From: Apostichopus japonicus
Taxonomy: Eukaryota; Echinodermata; Holothuroidea; Aspidochirotida; Stichopodidae
Reading direction: 5' to 3'
Assembly (NCBI RefSeq): GCF_037975245.1
Contig: NC_092568.1
Location: forward strand, 17,627,001-17,691,000
DNA length: 64,000 nt
Positions 48,467 through 62,262 of this stretch are shown piece after piece; the first letter of the stretch is position 1, and each line of letters begins with the position of its first letter. The translations under genes and the position numbers were made by a program. Below the pieces are notes generated by a model. The model ran no database searches and was not told the origin of the DNA. It saw only the letters and a program-made list of their open reading frames with translations.

Positions 48467-51400
48467 CTTTCACGATACTAGTATTTTATACTTTTCATTT
48501 TCACTGTGCAATATCATTTTTGTTCGCTAAAACTTGTTTACAGTTCAACCATTCCACCATGTGGTCATATCATCGATTTGACCGAGTCAAATGAGAAGTA
48601 ATTTACATCTATATTAGTGATATATATTTGATGTATGTGGTCTATAGTTTAAAATAATATCATCAAATTATAAGAAACCTATTTTAAAATCGAACACAAC
48701 GACCAGCTCAGCTGCGTACTCTTTTTTTTTCAATTTGCTAAAGAAGTGTTAGAATAATATCAGGGGAATATATACAACTTTCGTTGACACCAGTTGTCTT
48801 ACTATTATTTAATTAAAATACTATAAAATTGCCAATAATTCAATTACTAACGTTAACAAAATCCATAACTGAAGGTTCTTTTTACATTGAAAGAAACAGT
48901 GGAAGTAATCAATTTCTAAAAACTTAAATTTAAAAACGTCAAACACTTCGAGAGATTGACAATAAATTGAATGCTGCTTTTGAAACAATTAATAATGAAG
49001 AAAGTTTGCAAGAAACTTTTTTTTAATAAATGATATGATTTTGTGTATCGATGTGCATATTCCTAATGTATTAGGACTTCTCCTTCTACTGAAATTTAAA
49101 AAAGTAACGTAATATTAAGAATATTGCGCTACTCGCATGTCAAATTTGATAAAATTTCAACACCTATTGGATCAATCGAACTTAATTATTAAGTACAGTC
49201 TGTTGTGTATGGTTTAGCCTCAGAGCTATCGATCTGCATCCAAGGCGAACGTAAATAAGTTCGTATTCCGTACCACATATTGCAATTTTAACAAGACTGC
49301 GTCATTTTACGCGGGTTCCGCAAGATGCTAACGTTTCCTTGATATCTATTTTATACTGATATATACATATATATTCATACATATATAGACCAGAAGATGA
49401 ATCAATGAAAATATATATCATATACGTAAAAACATCAATAACACTCTCCACCTCGTTTTCTCCTTTGTAGAAATAAACAGGCCCTAACTATATCATACAG
49501 TTCAACCGTTCCAATCGGTATAATGGTGTATTGAACCCAGTAACGCTTTACGATGTATACGCGAATCACAGGAAATGAGAAAATTCAGAAAGAAAGGTCT
49601 ATATATATATAGAGTAGGCCTATAGTATGGATACTTGTGAGCTGAAATATAAAGAAAAAGATAATATGCATAGCCTGCTTGTATTGTGGGCCTGCAATAC
49701 ATATGTGACCAAATATAATATGAAGGGAGGGGAGGTGAGGGGGGGGGGTAGGAGGGAGAGCAGAGGAATTAGGAAATGCATAAGATCTGGGAAATGGGTG
49801 AGACGGGAGTTACCTGGCTTCAAGGTCAAATCTTAAGTATTTTATACAGGGCGAGTATATGTGATATTCTTAGAAGTTTGTACTTTGAATTAGTATATAG
49901 CATATGCTGAAGAAACAATATATATACATTTTATACTAGTATGGTATGTTAAGGTATTAATTTAGATACACGGTATTGGTAGGGTTTGTCGAAGTAACTT
50001 GTAATGCTTCTGTTCGGGAAATGTAAATGATGTATGGCATGTTCAAGTACGTTGAACGAGATATTGTTTTTATGCATATATTAGCCTTTCGTTCCGGTGC
50101 CCGTGTGTTCATGTGGGGAGAGAATATCTGTTCTATATATAACATGCCAACACCCTTCTTGTATGCCCGCATTCTGTCGTATACCTTTATACGTTTAGCA
50201 CCGTCATAGGATTTCGTCTGTTAAAGGCATTGAAGACTCGCCCCAAACAGCGTGCCGCCATCTTTAAAAAGTTAACTTTCCGTTGCTTGCAAGTGAAATT
50301 TTTCTCTTGTCGCTACAAAATGCAGACAAGTAATGAAACGTGATACCTTGTTATTTTAGTTGGACCTGAGATGTCCATCGCTGTATCGTTTGTATACTGT
50401 GCTGTGGGTATTGACCGCAGCTGTATGTACTGACTGTACACTATAAGTGTCTAATTACCGACGGTATAGCAAGCTGTGTGTATTTTCTGGGATCGATGAT
50501 GGTGTCTAACACTTCTGTTACACATCATTCGAAAGTAGTTCAGATTGCCGGCATAAGACGTTTCTTTTTGCGCGAGTCTTCACACCCTTTAAGTCAACTG
50601 CTGAATTTTCGTTTCAAATGACCCCCTCCCCCACCCCAAAACAAATAGTTTATTGTCAGAATGGCTTTTCTCAGTATTCTTTGTGATGCGGGTAAGGAGA
50701 TACCCATCCTCATCCCCTCTAACCCTGTCCATCTGCCCATGCACCTACTCTCTTTCACTCTCGAATTGTAAACAATCGCGAAAAGAAAGAAAGAAAATTA
50801 ACAATAAAAAAAATGTAACAAGTAAACAAAAACGAAAAAAGAAAGGTATAGGCTTACTTTACTCATATATCGTGTAAAATTTTAGATTAAGATTCACTTT
50901 CGTCAGCGCCTGTACGTCTTTGAACGCATCAAAAACGAGCTAGATATTCTACGAAATTGAAGCAAGTGTGATGTCATAGATTGACAAGCTACAGAAAATA
51001 AATGTTCTTCTTCAAAATTTCAAATTCAATTTTGCTGTATTAAAATTTTCTTTGAATGCATCGAACGCAACGTAGATATTTGTGAGAATATTGATATGCA
51101 TTGTAAAAGCGTGATCTTGAATGCAAAGTTACGCAAAAACATATTTTTCTTATATGCCCATATCTATCTTCTGAAACAAAAGTGAACTTGAAACAATCAA
51201 GTGTGATATCATATAGATTGGCAAATTACAGAATAGATGCTTTGTTTTCTCTTCAAAATGACAATTCAATTTCTACTTTAATAGTGGGTGGATCGAAATA
51301 TGAATATTTTTATATCTTTTATCGTTTCATTGGAATATTGTGTAAATTTTACAACCCCTGTCTATAGTGAATGTAGTAAGAATTTACACTTCGAGGTTTT

Positions 51401-53745
51401 ACAATTATTTTGCTACATCAAAGCACAACCGAGATGCCTTTAGATTTATTTGAACGTTCATATGCAATATTCAATGTTAAAGGTGATTGAACTTTTCTAT
51501 TCCATAAAACAAACTAATTAAATACATATATATATATAGTTTTACGTAAGGCTTAAAATATCAATTATACACGTGTGTTTTTGTTCATTGTTGTTAGTCA
51601 AACCTGTTAAATCTAGCGCTTAAAGCTGTGAATAGCTGGTTGCAATATTCGATTCAACTTTAAAAATCAATCCAAGAATCCAAACAATATAGGAAACACA
51701 TCTGTTCGGTGCTATATATAGCTGTATGGCAGGTGTAGTGGTGAACTAACTGAGGTACGGGGCCTAATGCGGGGTGTATTGGAAAAGAGAAAAGAGAAAA
51801 ATGGAATTTGTGATTTCCCGGTCATTAAATGTGTTGCTACCTGGCCCCAACCCCCCCCCCCCACACCCCTCCCTCCCGTTCTCCCTCCCCTTTGCACACA
51901 CCACTGATATATTGATCATAAGTGGCAATGCTTTAAATAAATAGGCGAAATATTCGACGCAAATTTGGAGAAAAATACAACACGATAGGTTACATCCTCA
52001 TAATTTATTGGTACTAAATAGGTAAATCATAACGCAAGCACCGTGTGAACTAATCTGACTAACTTACATGCCAACAAAAGTTGTTGATATTATGTGAAAT
52101 AAAACTTGAGCTGAATTTTAAATTGTATTAAAGAAAGAATGAAACGTATAAAGATCGTTTTCAACCGAAAATCCTTGTCATAGTATTTGCATGTTCCGTC
52201 TAGTGCAGCTGTTTTGAATTTACATTCAAACATAGACTGGGGGATGTGGGATGCCGATGACTGATGTAAGGGAATTTCCCCTTCCTTCAATAAATTTTGT
52301 CCCACGTTTCGAGTTTCTCTTTGGATTCCATTTCTGAATTTATTCAGCCAATATGGCGCCGATTTGTAGCTATTGTAATTTTCCTGATCAACCCTCGAAT
52401 TTCTCGTGCTCCGTACCTCATGATTTGTTGATGTGTTCTTTATATGTAACCGTATAATATCACTCTTTGTATAGTGTGTATATATGGATACATATTAGTT
52501 TGCACTATGGGGATCACTCAACCATGGAGACACACAATCTATACGTTGTTGTATATGCATGGCATGTCTGTATTAGCTATTCATATCACGATACATTATT
52601 TAACACCAAGCTTCTACTGAGGGTCGCGCAAAAACAAAACCTTAAGCAAACTTGTAAGAAGGCCATGATTGATTTGTCATCATTGAAAGGTAGATTAATT
52701 ATGATGATGAATATGTTTCCCGCCAAAAGAGAATCGATTTCTACGGTTCGTAGACTCATAAGTGGTTCACAAATAATATTCATGCTTATCAACAACATAT
52801 AACTTTTTTTGGCTTAAATTGTTTATATCTAGACCCTTTTATTATCCTTTTACTTTCTCTCTGGTCTCTGCTGACTATAGATTACCATAGCACTAAAACT
52901 ATTAATATTTGATATGGCCTACACGCAATGATTATGGTAGCTATTAAGAACATCTCTGTATACACCAGACTACCGAACTGCTCTCTCTGATTGGTTCCAA
53001 TAGTTGAATCGTCAGACAAGTTCGTCTTTCAAATGCTGCAATTTAAAAAAGGGAAAGACAATTCAACGTCAGTATCAGACGTGACTCTCCATTCACACTG
53101 TGGAGAAACGCAACCTAAAGTGCTTTGAATCTTAAGATCATCCGAAGTGTGAAATATTTCGCAGATATATGAGACCATGCTGTCTTTAGTTTCAACTGGT
53201 TTATCAACTCTTCCATATCCCAGCCTGTGAGCGAGTTTTCACAGCGAGAGGTCTACGTCAACGACTTTATCCCTGTATTTACATGCATTGTTTTGATGTT
53301 GTGACGTTTTGATTATGGAAAAATGGGAAATAAACGCTTTGTACAATGCGGCAACCGACATTAATATACTTTTGATTGTAAAGACAGACTAACACGTTGT
53401 TAATAAGCCTATCCCTTTACGCTGTTAAAGGGTAGAAGAGTCATAATAAAGGATTTGATAGAGTGTATATATTGTCGACAACTCCTCTACATTGATCCAC
53501 CTTGACTGCAGCCTTTAAGGCAACTTTTCCAATGTGGGTATTTTAAACGTGTCAGCAGCGTATATAAAGATACACAGTAAATGCCATTGTGTAAGTACAA
53601 CGTTAATTGGACTACCAGTTTATTATTATGATTTTCTCTTTCTGACGGTTGCCGGGTGCAGTCTAATCATATTAACTATAGATAAGGCGGGTTCTACTCT
53701 TTGCGTGTTATAATATAGTAGCACACTTAAGAGCAACTTGATAAG

Positions 53746-53881
53746 ATGGTCAACTCCATTATGGGAGGTTCTAGCTCGCTTTGTGAAGTGAAAATTTTCC
53801 TGGATCAAACCTTCTATACCCCAGGCTCGATCGCAAGAGGACACGTGGAGGTGTTACTAACGCAAGAGACACACATAGGAG
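53746..53881 (+). CDS. Arrestin-domain protein exon 1
   Basis: Start ATG at 53746, the first in this frame. 45 codons plus one base, donor GTAATA. Ends [14 protein letters not shown] frame on the opposite strand covers the same bases but has no similarity that I can recognise. Confidence 0.8.
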
Positions 53882-56800
53882 GTAATATATGTTAACTCTA
53901 TATATTTGTAGGCATATCTAGGCCGAACGTATTTTAATATATTTCATGTATATATGTGTATGTATATATGTGTATTATATGAAAAAAAACAGAGAACTTG
54001 AAATAATTTATGACTCATAATTGACAAATAAAGAGTATTGTTTTAGAAATTATTCTGGAATGTTTGGTCCCCCTTGGACCTTCGTCAGCAATACTTGGCA
54101 GTGGAATGAAAAGTACAAAATGTAACCCAATGAAAGTATGATGCTAGATATGAGTGAAAGTATGGCATTGCTGGAAATAGAACCAAATAAACCATGACTA
54201 TATACAGGGAGCGGATTAAGGAGCTAAGAATAGGAAGAACGGATTACATACGTTTGTAGAACTGTTAGTTGTTTGAGGGTCCCATGTCTTTGTTGAGGCC
54301 GGTGATGTACGTGTGACCATACGAAAGATCCAATCGATTTCTTTTCGCTTACGTTCAGTTACAGATTTGAAGTTCGAGGCAATACAAATGCATTTTGGTT
54401 TTTGAGAGATTGTCTATGAAGATATAAATGTTCGGAAATGGGAAATCCCGCAAATTATCGCGAATGTTTTTTTTTTTGTTTTTTTGTTTTTTTGTTTTTT
54501 TTTGTGATTATTGAAACGTAAGCGGAACCGGGAACCTGTTTCACCGACATAATTACCCTCTTTGCCAAGTACACAGTAGAATAATGTGAATAACATTATC
54601 AGCATCACAAGAGAGGGAAGACTATAGTCAACATTGGAAATTTTATTTTGACCACGGTGGGGATAAAATGGGGGCATATTTGGCTTCGAGGTTTTCCGCA
54701 ACGGAATTACCTGTGGAGTTGGAAACTGGGTAAGGGAGTCTGGGGGATGTGAGTAGAAATCTAAGGTTGGGGGGTGATGACAAACTTATGTACTTTCAGA
54801 CTATTGAGTAAATCTAGAATGTACATGTCTCCACACGCAAGGTTAGCATCAAGATTAAAGTTATTGGAAGTTTACCTACGTAAGTAGGTACGTTGCCTTG
54901 TTTATATACCGTTTATGCATATTTATAATAATATCAATTTACTAGAAGTCTTTGTATATATAGTGAGATATAGACCAATCTTTGGAAGGACCGAGAGTGG
55001 TAAACAAGCTTACGATTCATCGTTTTTGTTCTGTATATTTTACGTTTATACTTTGTTTGTAAATATGTATCTTCTCTTTTCAAATGGATTGGGGGAGGGG
55101 TGGGATAGGAATGGGGGAGGGCACTTTGCATAAAACACGAAAATATCCACAAAAAATCATAATTTTAAATTAAATAAGTTGTGATATTAAGAACAATATA
55201 ACAGTAGAATTTAAATACTACGCCATTGTCATTGACTCACTTTTGTATGTTATTTTATCAAAGCCTGAATATACACAAACAGATCGTTTCAACTAAACTG
55301 AACATAACTCCTATATAGCCTACACGCAACACCAATGAGAATTTTGACAGATGAGAGATAGATCTTTCTTGTAATTGTTGGCTATACGTCTCTGGAATTC
55401 TACATCCGAGGCAATTCACACTGTTCAGATTATTAGTGTCTGAGAAGTTGCCTATAATAAACACCTGCGTCGGCAGAGGCTATTTATAAAATTTACTAGA
55501 AATATATCATTTTATGTTCTTGTGTTTTCGCGCCTTGAGCGACCTGCTGGATGGATATATGCGCTTGAAAACGGTAACGTTAAAGAGAAAGTACCCTTCT
55601 TCAGCTACTTATAAGTCATCGATGCTATAGGTAGAAATCCTATGCATGACCCCCCCCCTGTCCCCTCCTCTCTCTCTCTCCCTCCACTCCCTTTACCAGA
55701 ATACTGCGAGGCAACAAGCACAACAATATGTCTATAGATTATGTGTTATTACAGAAAGTCCAAATGTGGTATAAAAATCGATCATTTTTGCTTATCCAGA
55801 AACTGTATGTGTTCGTTACGAAGTATTGCTCATTGCGTTATTAACGTGTATATCTGCGAGTGTTAAAAATGTAATAACGTGGTATAGCTTTCCTTTGAAA
55901 GGTTATATGTTACTATTATAAGTGCATACACTCACATTAGAAATTGAAATCGAATTTGAAAACATTTCCCAATCAATTTTTCCTTTCAAACGACGCAAGT
56001 ATGAAACGTACCGAAAATCAATCCTAGGTTTAATATTACTTGTTATTTTTTTTTTATTATGAGTTATAAAAATTTTAAATGGAAATTTTACGTCTGAAAT
56101 TTCCTAACAAGAAAACATGATGGAAAAAAGGTGGAAAAAATGAAACCTTTCAATATAATAAAGATTGATCCATAAATTATTCCAAACGGTTAAATCGTAC
56201 ATTTAACAAATAAAGCTTAGTTGTATATACGCAGCTATGATACGTAAACCGAACTACATTCTGTACTTCGCTCATCAGTATTAGCCAAATATTGCTAACA
56301 TTTGCTAAAAGTTCTCAAAAGTACTAATATCTGGAAGGGTTCTGACCTTCCTAGTTATTCCAAGACATTGAGTAGTGCTGAATTAGACAATTAATTCTTT
56401 CTGTGAGGTAGAATTTCAAGCATGGATATTGACAATAAAATGATTGTTGAAGTTGGAGTGTGGGTGACCATTGTTTAACTTTCTAGCATATTTGAGGACT
56501 TTAAAAAATGACGGCCCGTTGTACAAAATGAGTGAAATATTTATCATGTTCTGTCGAGATGTTACATTATATGAACACCTTGTTATTGTCGTTTGGAACA
56601 CCAAAAATATAAAAAAAGCTTGGGCTTATTTCAAAATTCTTAATGAAGAAAAAAAAAAGGATTATACAATAACAAATATTGGCCTACAAGTAAAATCTGT
56701 ACAATGAAACACACTTATATTATATATACTATATATAATTATTATAATGTATATATATATATATGCGTATATAGGCGTATAACTATATATAAATATATAT

Positions 56801-56934
56801 AGGCGTATATCTATGTATATATACGCCAATATACACGCCTATATGTATAGGAGCATATAAGAGTATAAAGGAGTATATATATATAGGAGTATATATATAT
56901 ATACATATATATATATAGGAGTATATATATAGGA

Positions 56935-56975
<41 letters not shown>

Positions 56976-59900
56976 GAGTATATATATATGTATATATTTA
57001 TATATGCTTGAAAGTGACCTCTCTTGAAATTGTCACTACACCCTTCTTTAATTCCCACTCCAATCATTATACACCTCAACGTTATTCTCCGCGTTGAACT
57101 ATAACGATCTGTATATATGGGTTTATTTAATTATACGGGATACCCGTTTTAGCGAAATGGTGCTAAGCGCATGGTGCGTGAAATTGAAGTAAAACTTCCA
57201 TAAAATACGATCACTTCGTCTTAGTAAAACCTTAATCAATTTGTTTAATGTTGACCTTCGAGGTATATTTTATAACTGTTCCCAAGTATATATGTATGGA
57301 GTTATAAATATTAGTGTTTACACGGGTCCAAAAATCGGGAACCGGGTACCCGGGGGCCGTTACCCGTCGGGTATCCGGGTACCCGGAAAAAATTTGTTTA
57401 CCCTCGTGTATCACGATTTTCAAGAAATTACATATTGGATGCTGTAATAAATGCATTATATTCTCTACTGACAATGTTTTCATGTTCAAATACGTAGGTG
57501 TAAGATAAGGTATAAAACCTCCCTCAATAATTTTTATTTGCTTCTGTTTCTTTCATTAACTTGTTAATAAATTAATTATTTAATTATAATTAGCATTACT
57601 ACTAACATCGCACTTCCGACTCTGCTTATGCTAGCTCGTGCACGTCTATTGGATCAACTATATAAATATCCAATTTAGCTCTTAAACATTTTTTTAAAAT
57701 ACTACTATCTAATTTGCAGGCCCAGGGTTCGCATTAGCCGCGAGATTGCACGATTCGCGCAATTTGATCGCATTTGGAATAAACCGTAGTAAAAAGCCAC
57801 TTGCGATTACTATTTTTTAGTAATCCCGTCTATAATCCATAAACATCGTTAAAAATTCCTTGTCAGCCTTTCCTTCATTGAAATAAACGAATGAATAAAT
57901 AATAATTTCTTCCACATGGTAGCCTAACACCACACTAAGTCAATGGAAAATCTGCCTAACCGTCGGTTTGCCAATTTTTTTTTTTTTTTTTAAATCACAC
58001 TTTGCTTAGGATTCGGGTAATAAATTAGGAACCGGGTAGTATCGCGTCGGGCGGGTACCCGGGTACCCGGATAACCCGTGCAAACACTAATAAATATATA
58101 TATATACGTGTATGTTTACTACTAGAGGTGTGTGGACAGCAAACTCACAGAGCGAGAGAGTATACACAAAAAAGAAAAGAGAACTGCCATTTCTGTAGCA
58201 TTTAAGAGGATTTATCACTTGGGTGTTTCTCACTCAGTGCAAGCCTGATTGATTAATTTGCTAACAGTATAAAGATTCTATCCTTCGGGAGTTTATCCTA
58301 GATAACTTGATTACCCAATTTTGTTTCGAAAAGTGTTCTGATGTGTTTCGAAAATATTGTTTTGAACTTTAATCAAGCATGACATCGTCAAGTTAGACGT
58401 TTTTTATTACTATTCTCATTGAAAATTTAGAAGCGAAACATCAAGCTAGATATTTTTATTCCTGAACTTAATAGCTCGATATTTAAATATTAAAGGAGTT
58501 GCCTCAACATCACGAGAACTCATATAAAATATCTCATTTTTATCTGTTAAAGCGCGATATCAAAAATTAAAGGGGAACATACCAAAGAGCGATTTTGATT
58601 TTTTATTTCGAAGACGCATTGACCAGTAGAAACGTGACATGCTGTACGAACTTCTTGAAATATGTTTTGCTGTACAATGGGCGGTACGGTATATACGATG
58701 CGCTTGGGCGCAGCACTTTTCAGTGCATAAAGTTGGGTGTGACTTATTTGTCATTATTTCATGTTGTTAAGAAAATGAAAAAGCAGTTTGTTGGATGTTT
58801 AGAAACAAGTTTGTTACATTAAGAAACAATGGTACTTTTGTTAGGTGATAATTACTACGTCACGCCGTAGCTTGTTACGTGATTAAAAAAAAATCCCCAA
58901 AGAAAGTTCGTGCTTTTCATTACAAACATCAGCAATTAGACAATTAGCCCTTAGCCTCCATGCTTTGGGTCGAGAGCCAACAAGTTATGTCATGTCATCA
59001 GAATCTACGGTGCGTCGCGCGCCGGATAGTGGAAACCAACAAAAGATGATCGGTTAACAATAATTCCGATGGAGTCTGACAGTCAACTTATCCACGGTTG
59101 ATGATTTTTTACGAGTTTCACGTGTTAATAAATGTTTGTTATGTGCATTTGTCTGTATGTGTGTGTGTGCTGTTGTTTACCTACTTCAGTCAAAGTGTAA
59201 GAATATCATTAGGGAGTACATATTGGCTAACTTTAGGCCATACACGTTTATATGGGCTCGCGACTAGCCGAGGCCGAAGTCACAAAATGGACCCACTGGA
59301 GTTCCTTTATAAAGGAACTCTAAGGACCCACTAAGGACGGAATACTTTACGAAGCAGGAACTATATAGACACAATTCCGTAGTATAGTTACCAAACCTAT
59401 AATAACTTGACAAATTCTAATTGAGACCGTATTGTTTAATTTACACTGGTCAGGGTTTAATTAAGTACCGTCATATGGAACACAATTACCACGAAAAGGG
59501 AAAAACTGAAAATCAAAGATTTATTATGAAAATAAAATTGTTCACTAAATTGAGTTAGTCTGATGTAGAGTTGGAATATGGCTATAGAAAGCAAATAGGC
59601 AACTACCTTAACTTCACATTTCTATTTCTGTTTTCCTCTTTTATTTCTGACTTTTCTAGATGTGGTTGCTGAAGTCATCGGAGAGAGCGTCATCTACAGT
59701 AATTATAGAACACTATGCAAATTTGAACAGACTATATTTCGATCGCCTGGTAAGCTGTCTCAGTCTCTCTGTTCACCTGTATGTCTGTCTGTCTGTTGAC
59801 TTTAACTGTAAAATTGACATTTCAACATTGATCCCTGATTTTTGTTCTTGAATTTTTCTACCCTTCAATTATCAAACTATATTATATAGTATTTATTGTA

Positions 59901-61407
59901 GCCAAACTGAAAAGCATAATTGGAGCGAGCTTCCGTTGGCGAGGTGGGGGGGGGGGGGAGGAGTTTTAAGTGTGAGGTTCAGGAACTGTGGTACCTCCCT
60001 TGAGCTCCTAGAACACATATTGGTGAAAAGTTTAATTAATCACGTGATCTGATAGGACCATGCATGATTGGTGTGTTCATGTCAGACGACGCAATTCAAT
60101 CTCGAATTAGTATTTCGGATTGGCTCGCGTTTTGATTTTCATGTGTATAACCAATGCATCATGCAATGCGTTTGTTATGTATATATATGTATAGTGTTGT
60201 CGTGAAGGCTCTCTATACAGCATAACAGTAAAACATTAAGAATGACAAAAGAAGAAATCAGTAGCTATTACACTTAGGCTATTGATTTGTTGAGTCACTT
60301 TCTTTCAAGCGAAAGGTTGGGTTAATGGGGTGGCAAGGACAGGGGGAGGGAGGGAGGGGGATGCTTTGAAGATACAGCGTGTAAGTTGAAATACAACGGG
60401 TGCGGGTTTGACCAAGGTGTAGTTAGTAGACAGGGACGGGTGGGGCGGGGGGGGGCGGGGTGTCTCTGACCACTTCTTTGTGCTTCTTTGTTTGTTCAAC
60501 ATTGTGCCTCTTTAATTGGTTGTTGTTCATTATATGATTCTGAAATATTTCGCTCATATACTATTATACTTCTTTAAAACAGTGAATTGCGGGATATTGA
60601 AATACAAATGCAACTTAACAATATAGACTATACAATAAGCATATTTAGTAGCTTCTCTTCGTTAACAGGCTGTAGCTGTAGGCCTACTTTATAGTTTCAC
60701 ATTACTACCAGCACATGTGAATAGCGTATAGAGCGAAACTTGCTGGTATAAACAGACCTGCACGACACACAGTTACAGTTGTGTATATAGAGGGCCTCTT
60801 TGTAGCAGTTTAATAGTTACCTATCCAAACCTATTGCCAACTGTGAGTTACAGATCCAATGCTCAGCTCTGTATCAAGTCCATACACAACAGTATAGGCC
60901 TACACACTAATATATAATACTTTACAAGGTTTAAGAGTGCGGGAACTGTGCATTTTGTCCACATATATTCAAGGGGCACACCGGTTGGAAAAGCTATGCA
61001 AAACGTGCAGAGATTCACGCGGATACTGAAGACTGGTATATATATATACATGAGATGGAATGACTATAACAACATCACGGGGGACGTCTATTGTATTAGT
61101 GGATTATCATATCAGATATAGGGGGAGGGGGAGGGGTGGTCCAACATCATGTAGAGGGGTCAATATGTCATTCGATCCTCATTTCACACTTAACTTGCAA
61201 ACTATAAGGGTATAATTGTGTGTTTTGTTTGATTGGTTGGTTAGGTGGAGAATGTGTGTGTTGGGAGGGGGAAGGGGGGAAGGGAACATATGGGGCAATG
61301 GAATTGTGTGTATGTGTGGGATGGGGAAAGGGGTAGGGGTAGGGGTGATGGTTCCCAAATGGTTACGTCAATGTTACATGGCCTCACCACATAATATTTA
61401 TTTATAT

Positions 61408-61500
<93 letters not shown>

Positions 61501-61507
61501 TATATAC

Positions 61508-61567
<60 letters not shown>

Positions 61568-62262
61568 GAAGTACAAGCTATGTACTATTCATGACTGCAA
61601 CATTAATATTGATTTAATGAGAAACAAACAGCCAGCAGTCAATAAATCCTTGTCGAGAGACCTAGTAACGGGTGAGTCGCTGATTGCTGAAATACAGGCA
61701 TGGTTCGAAGTAAGTTGAAGTATGACGTTATAACGTCCTTGTATATAAATCACTTTACTACCTTGTAACATTACAGAGTATATGCATTGTTATTTTTTTT
61801 TATATTGAAGTCACAATTGCTTACATGTTAAAAATTACATGAATCTTGAATCATGAATTGTGATACAGTACGGTACTAGACGGACCGTCATCATAATGAA
61901 CACGTTACCCCACGCAGTCTTGATCATTTGTGTAGCCTGAAGATGAGTGCAGGCGAGGGGGGGGGGGAGGGGGAGCCAATTTTCAAACGCACGACATTCC
62001 TCCTATGGAGCTTTCAAATGATATATCTATATTTAGAATGATATAGGTAAATTTCTGTTCACTTACAGACGTTTCACAGGCTGGAAACCACCGGTTTCCT
62101 TTTGTCTTTGAGATACCCACACAGAGTACGCCCTCGACATACCACGCCAGAGACGGTGACGTAACATACGTCATCAAGGCTAAGACACTGGCTGGTAAAT
62201 GTAAAAAGGAGTTTACGGTGATATCCCATCTGGACGAGCTGACGGAAGAAATTGACGAATCG
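53746..62262 (+). CDS. Arrestin-domain protein, N-terminal part (at least three exons, continues)
   Basis: An arrestin-fold protein of the ARRDC/alpha-arrestin type, a family of trafficking adaptors that link membrane cargo to ubiquitin ligases. Exons 53746-53881, 59660-59749 and 62069-62262 join in phase (1, 1, then 0) into 140 codons. The frame begins with MVNSIMGG and then [20 protein letters not shown], the first strands of an arrestin N-domain with the typical Y-P/T-PG turn. [16 protein letters not shown] corresponds to the strand usually reading [14 protein letters not shown], then [10 protein letters not shown] and [13 protein letters not shown], match the conserved end of the N-domain (FPF-F-LP, Y-VKA, FTVI-LDL). 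The C-domain and any PPxY tail are not in the recognised part, so beta- versus alpha-arrestin rests on the N-domain. Introns are long (5.8 and 2.3 kb). Confidence 0.85.
54060..54720 (-). mobile_element. Penelope-like element remnant with GIY-YIG endonuclease segment
   Basis: On the minus strand the frame reads [20 protein letters not shown] and RLRFNNHKK. This is the GIY-YIG endonuclease start typical of Penelope-like retroelements (Y-VGETG-R-R-R---H). After a T-rich slippage run, [20 protein letters not shown] continues the domain, and [11 protein letters not shown] ends it, each in a different frame or past a stop. Further on, TGACGAAGGTCCAAGGGGGA resembles the 3' end of such elements. The reverse transcriptase core is absent. 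It lies antisense in arrestin intron 1. Confidence 0.72.
56716..57010. repeat. AT-rich tandem region with ATAGGAGTATAT motif
   Basis: AT microsatellite mixed with about eight scattered TATAGGAGTATA or TATAGGCGTATA units. In arrestin intron 1. Frames through it (poly Ile/Tyr) are by-products. Confidence 0.9.
57312..58089. mobile_element. Non-autonomous hAT-type DNA transposon (MITE), 778 bp
   Basis: The terminal inverted repeats are TAGTGTTTACACGGGT at the left and ACCCGTGCAAACACTA at the right (15 of 16 paired). They are bounded on both sides by the same 8-bp sequence ATAAATAT (57304-57311 and 58090-58097), an exact target-site duplication. An 8-bp duplication and ends of the form TAGTG fit the hAT superfamily. 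Both subterminal regions carry CGGGTACCCGG-type motifs. No transposase frame is present inside, so it would need a helper element. Located in arrestin intron 1. Confidence 0.9.
59299..59320. other. Perfect 22-bp palindrome
   Basis: GAGTTCCTTTA followed directly by its exact reverse complement. It contains TTTATAAA at its centre. The flanking GGACCCACT is repeated on both sides (59289-59297 and 59324-59332). Confidence 0.9.
59660..59749 (+). CDS. Arrestin-domain protein exon 2
   Basis: Acceptor CTTTTCTAG, donor GTAAGC, phase 1 in and out. Encodes [20 protein letters not shown] then [10 protein letters not shown]. Confidence 0.82.
61404..61564. repeat. Long compound (AT)n microsatellite
   Basis: About 160 bases of TA repeats with ACA interruptions, in arrestin intron 2. 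Confidence 0.95.
62069..62262 (+). CDS. Arrestin-domain protein exon 3
   Basis: Acceptor TTCACTTACAG, donor GTAAAT. Encodes [20 protein letters not shown] through [20 protein letters not shown], the most diagnostic arrestin segment here. Confidence 0.9.

Larger units (their letters stand above)
44845..53745. other. Gene-poor interval before the arrestin-domain gene
   Basis: No supported exon on either strand over nearly 9 kb. It has several long AT microsatellites, a CA microsatellite, and G/C runs near 45295, 45636, 49741 and 51849. Confidence 0.5.

Noticed and set aside
61216..61594. Ile-Tyr repeat frames
   Set aside because: Made by the AT microsatellite.
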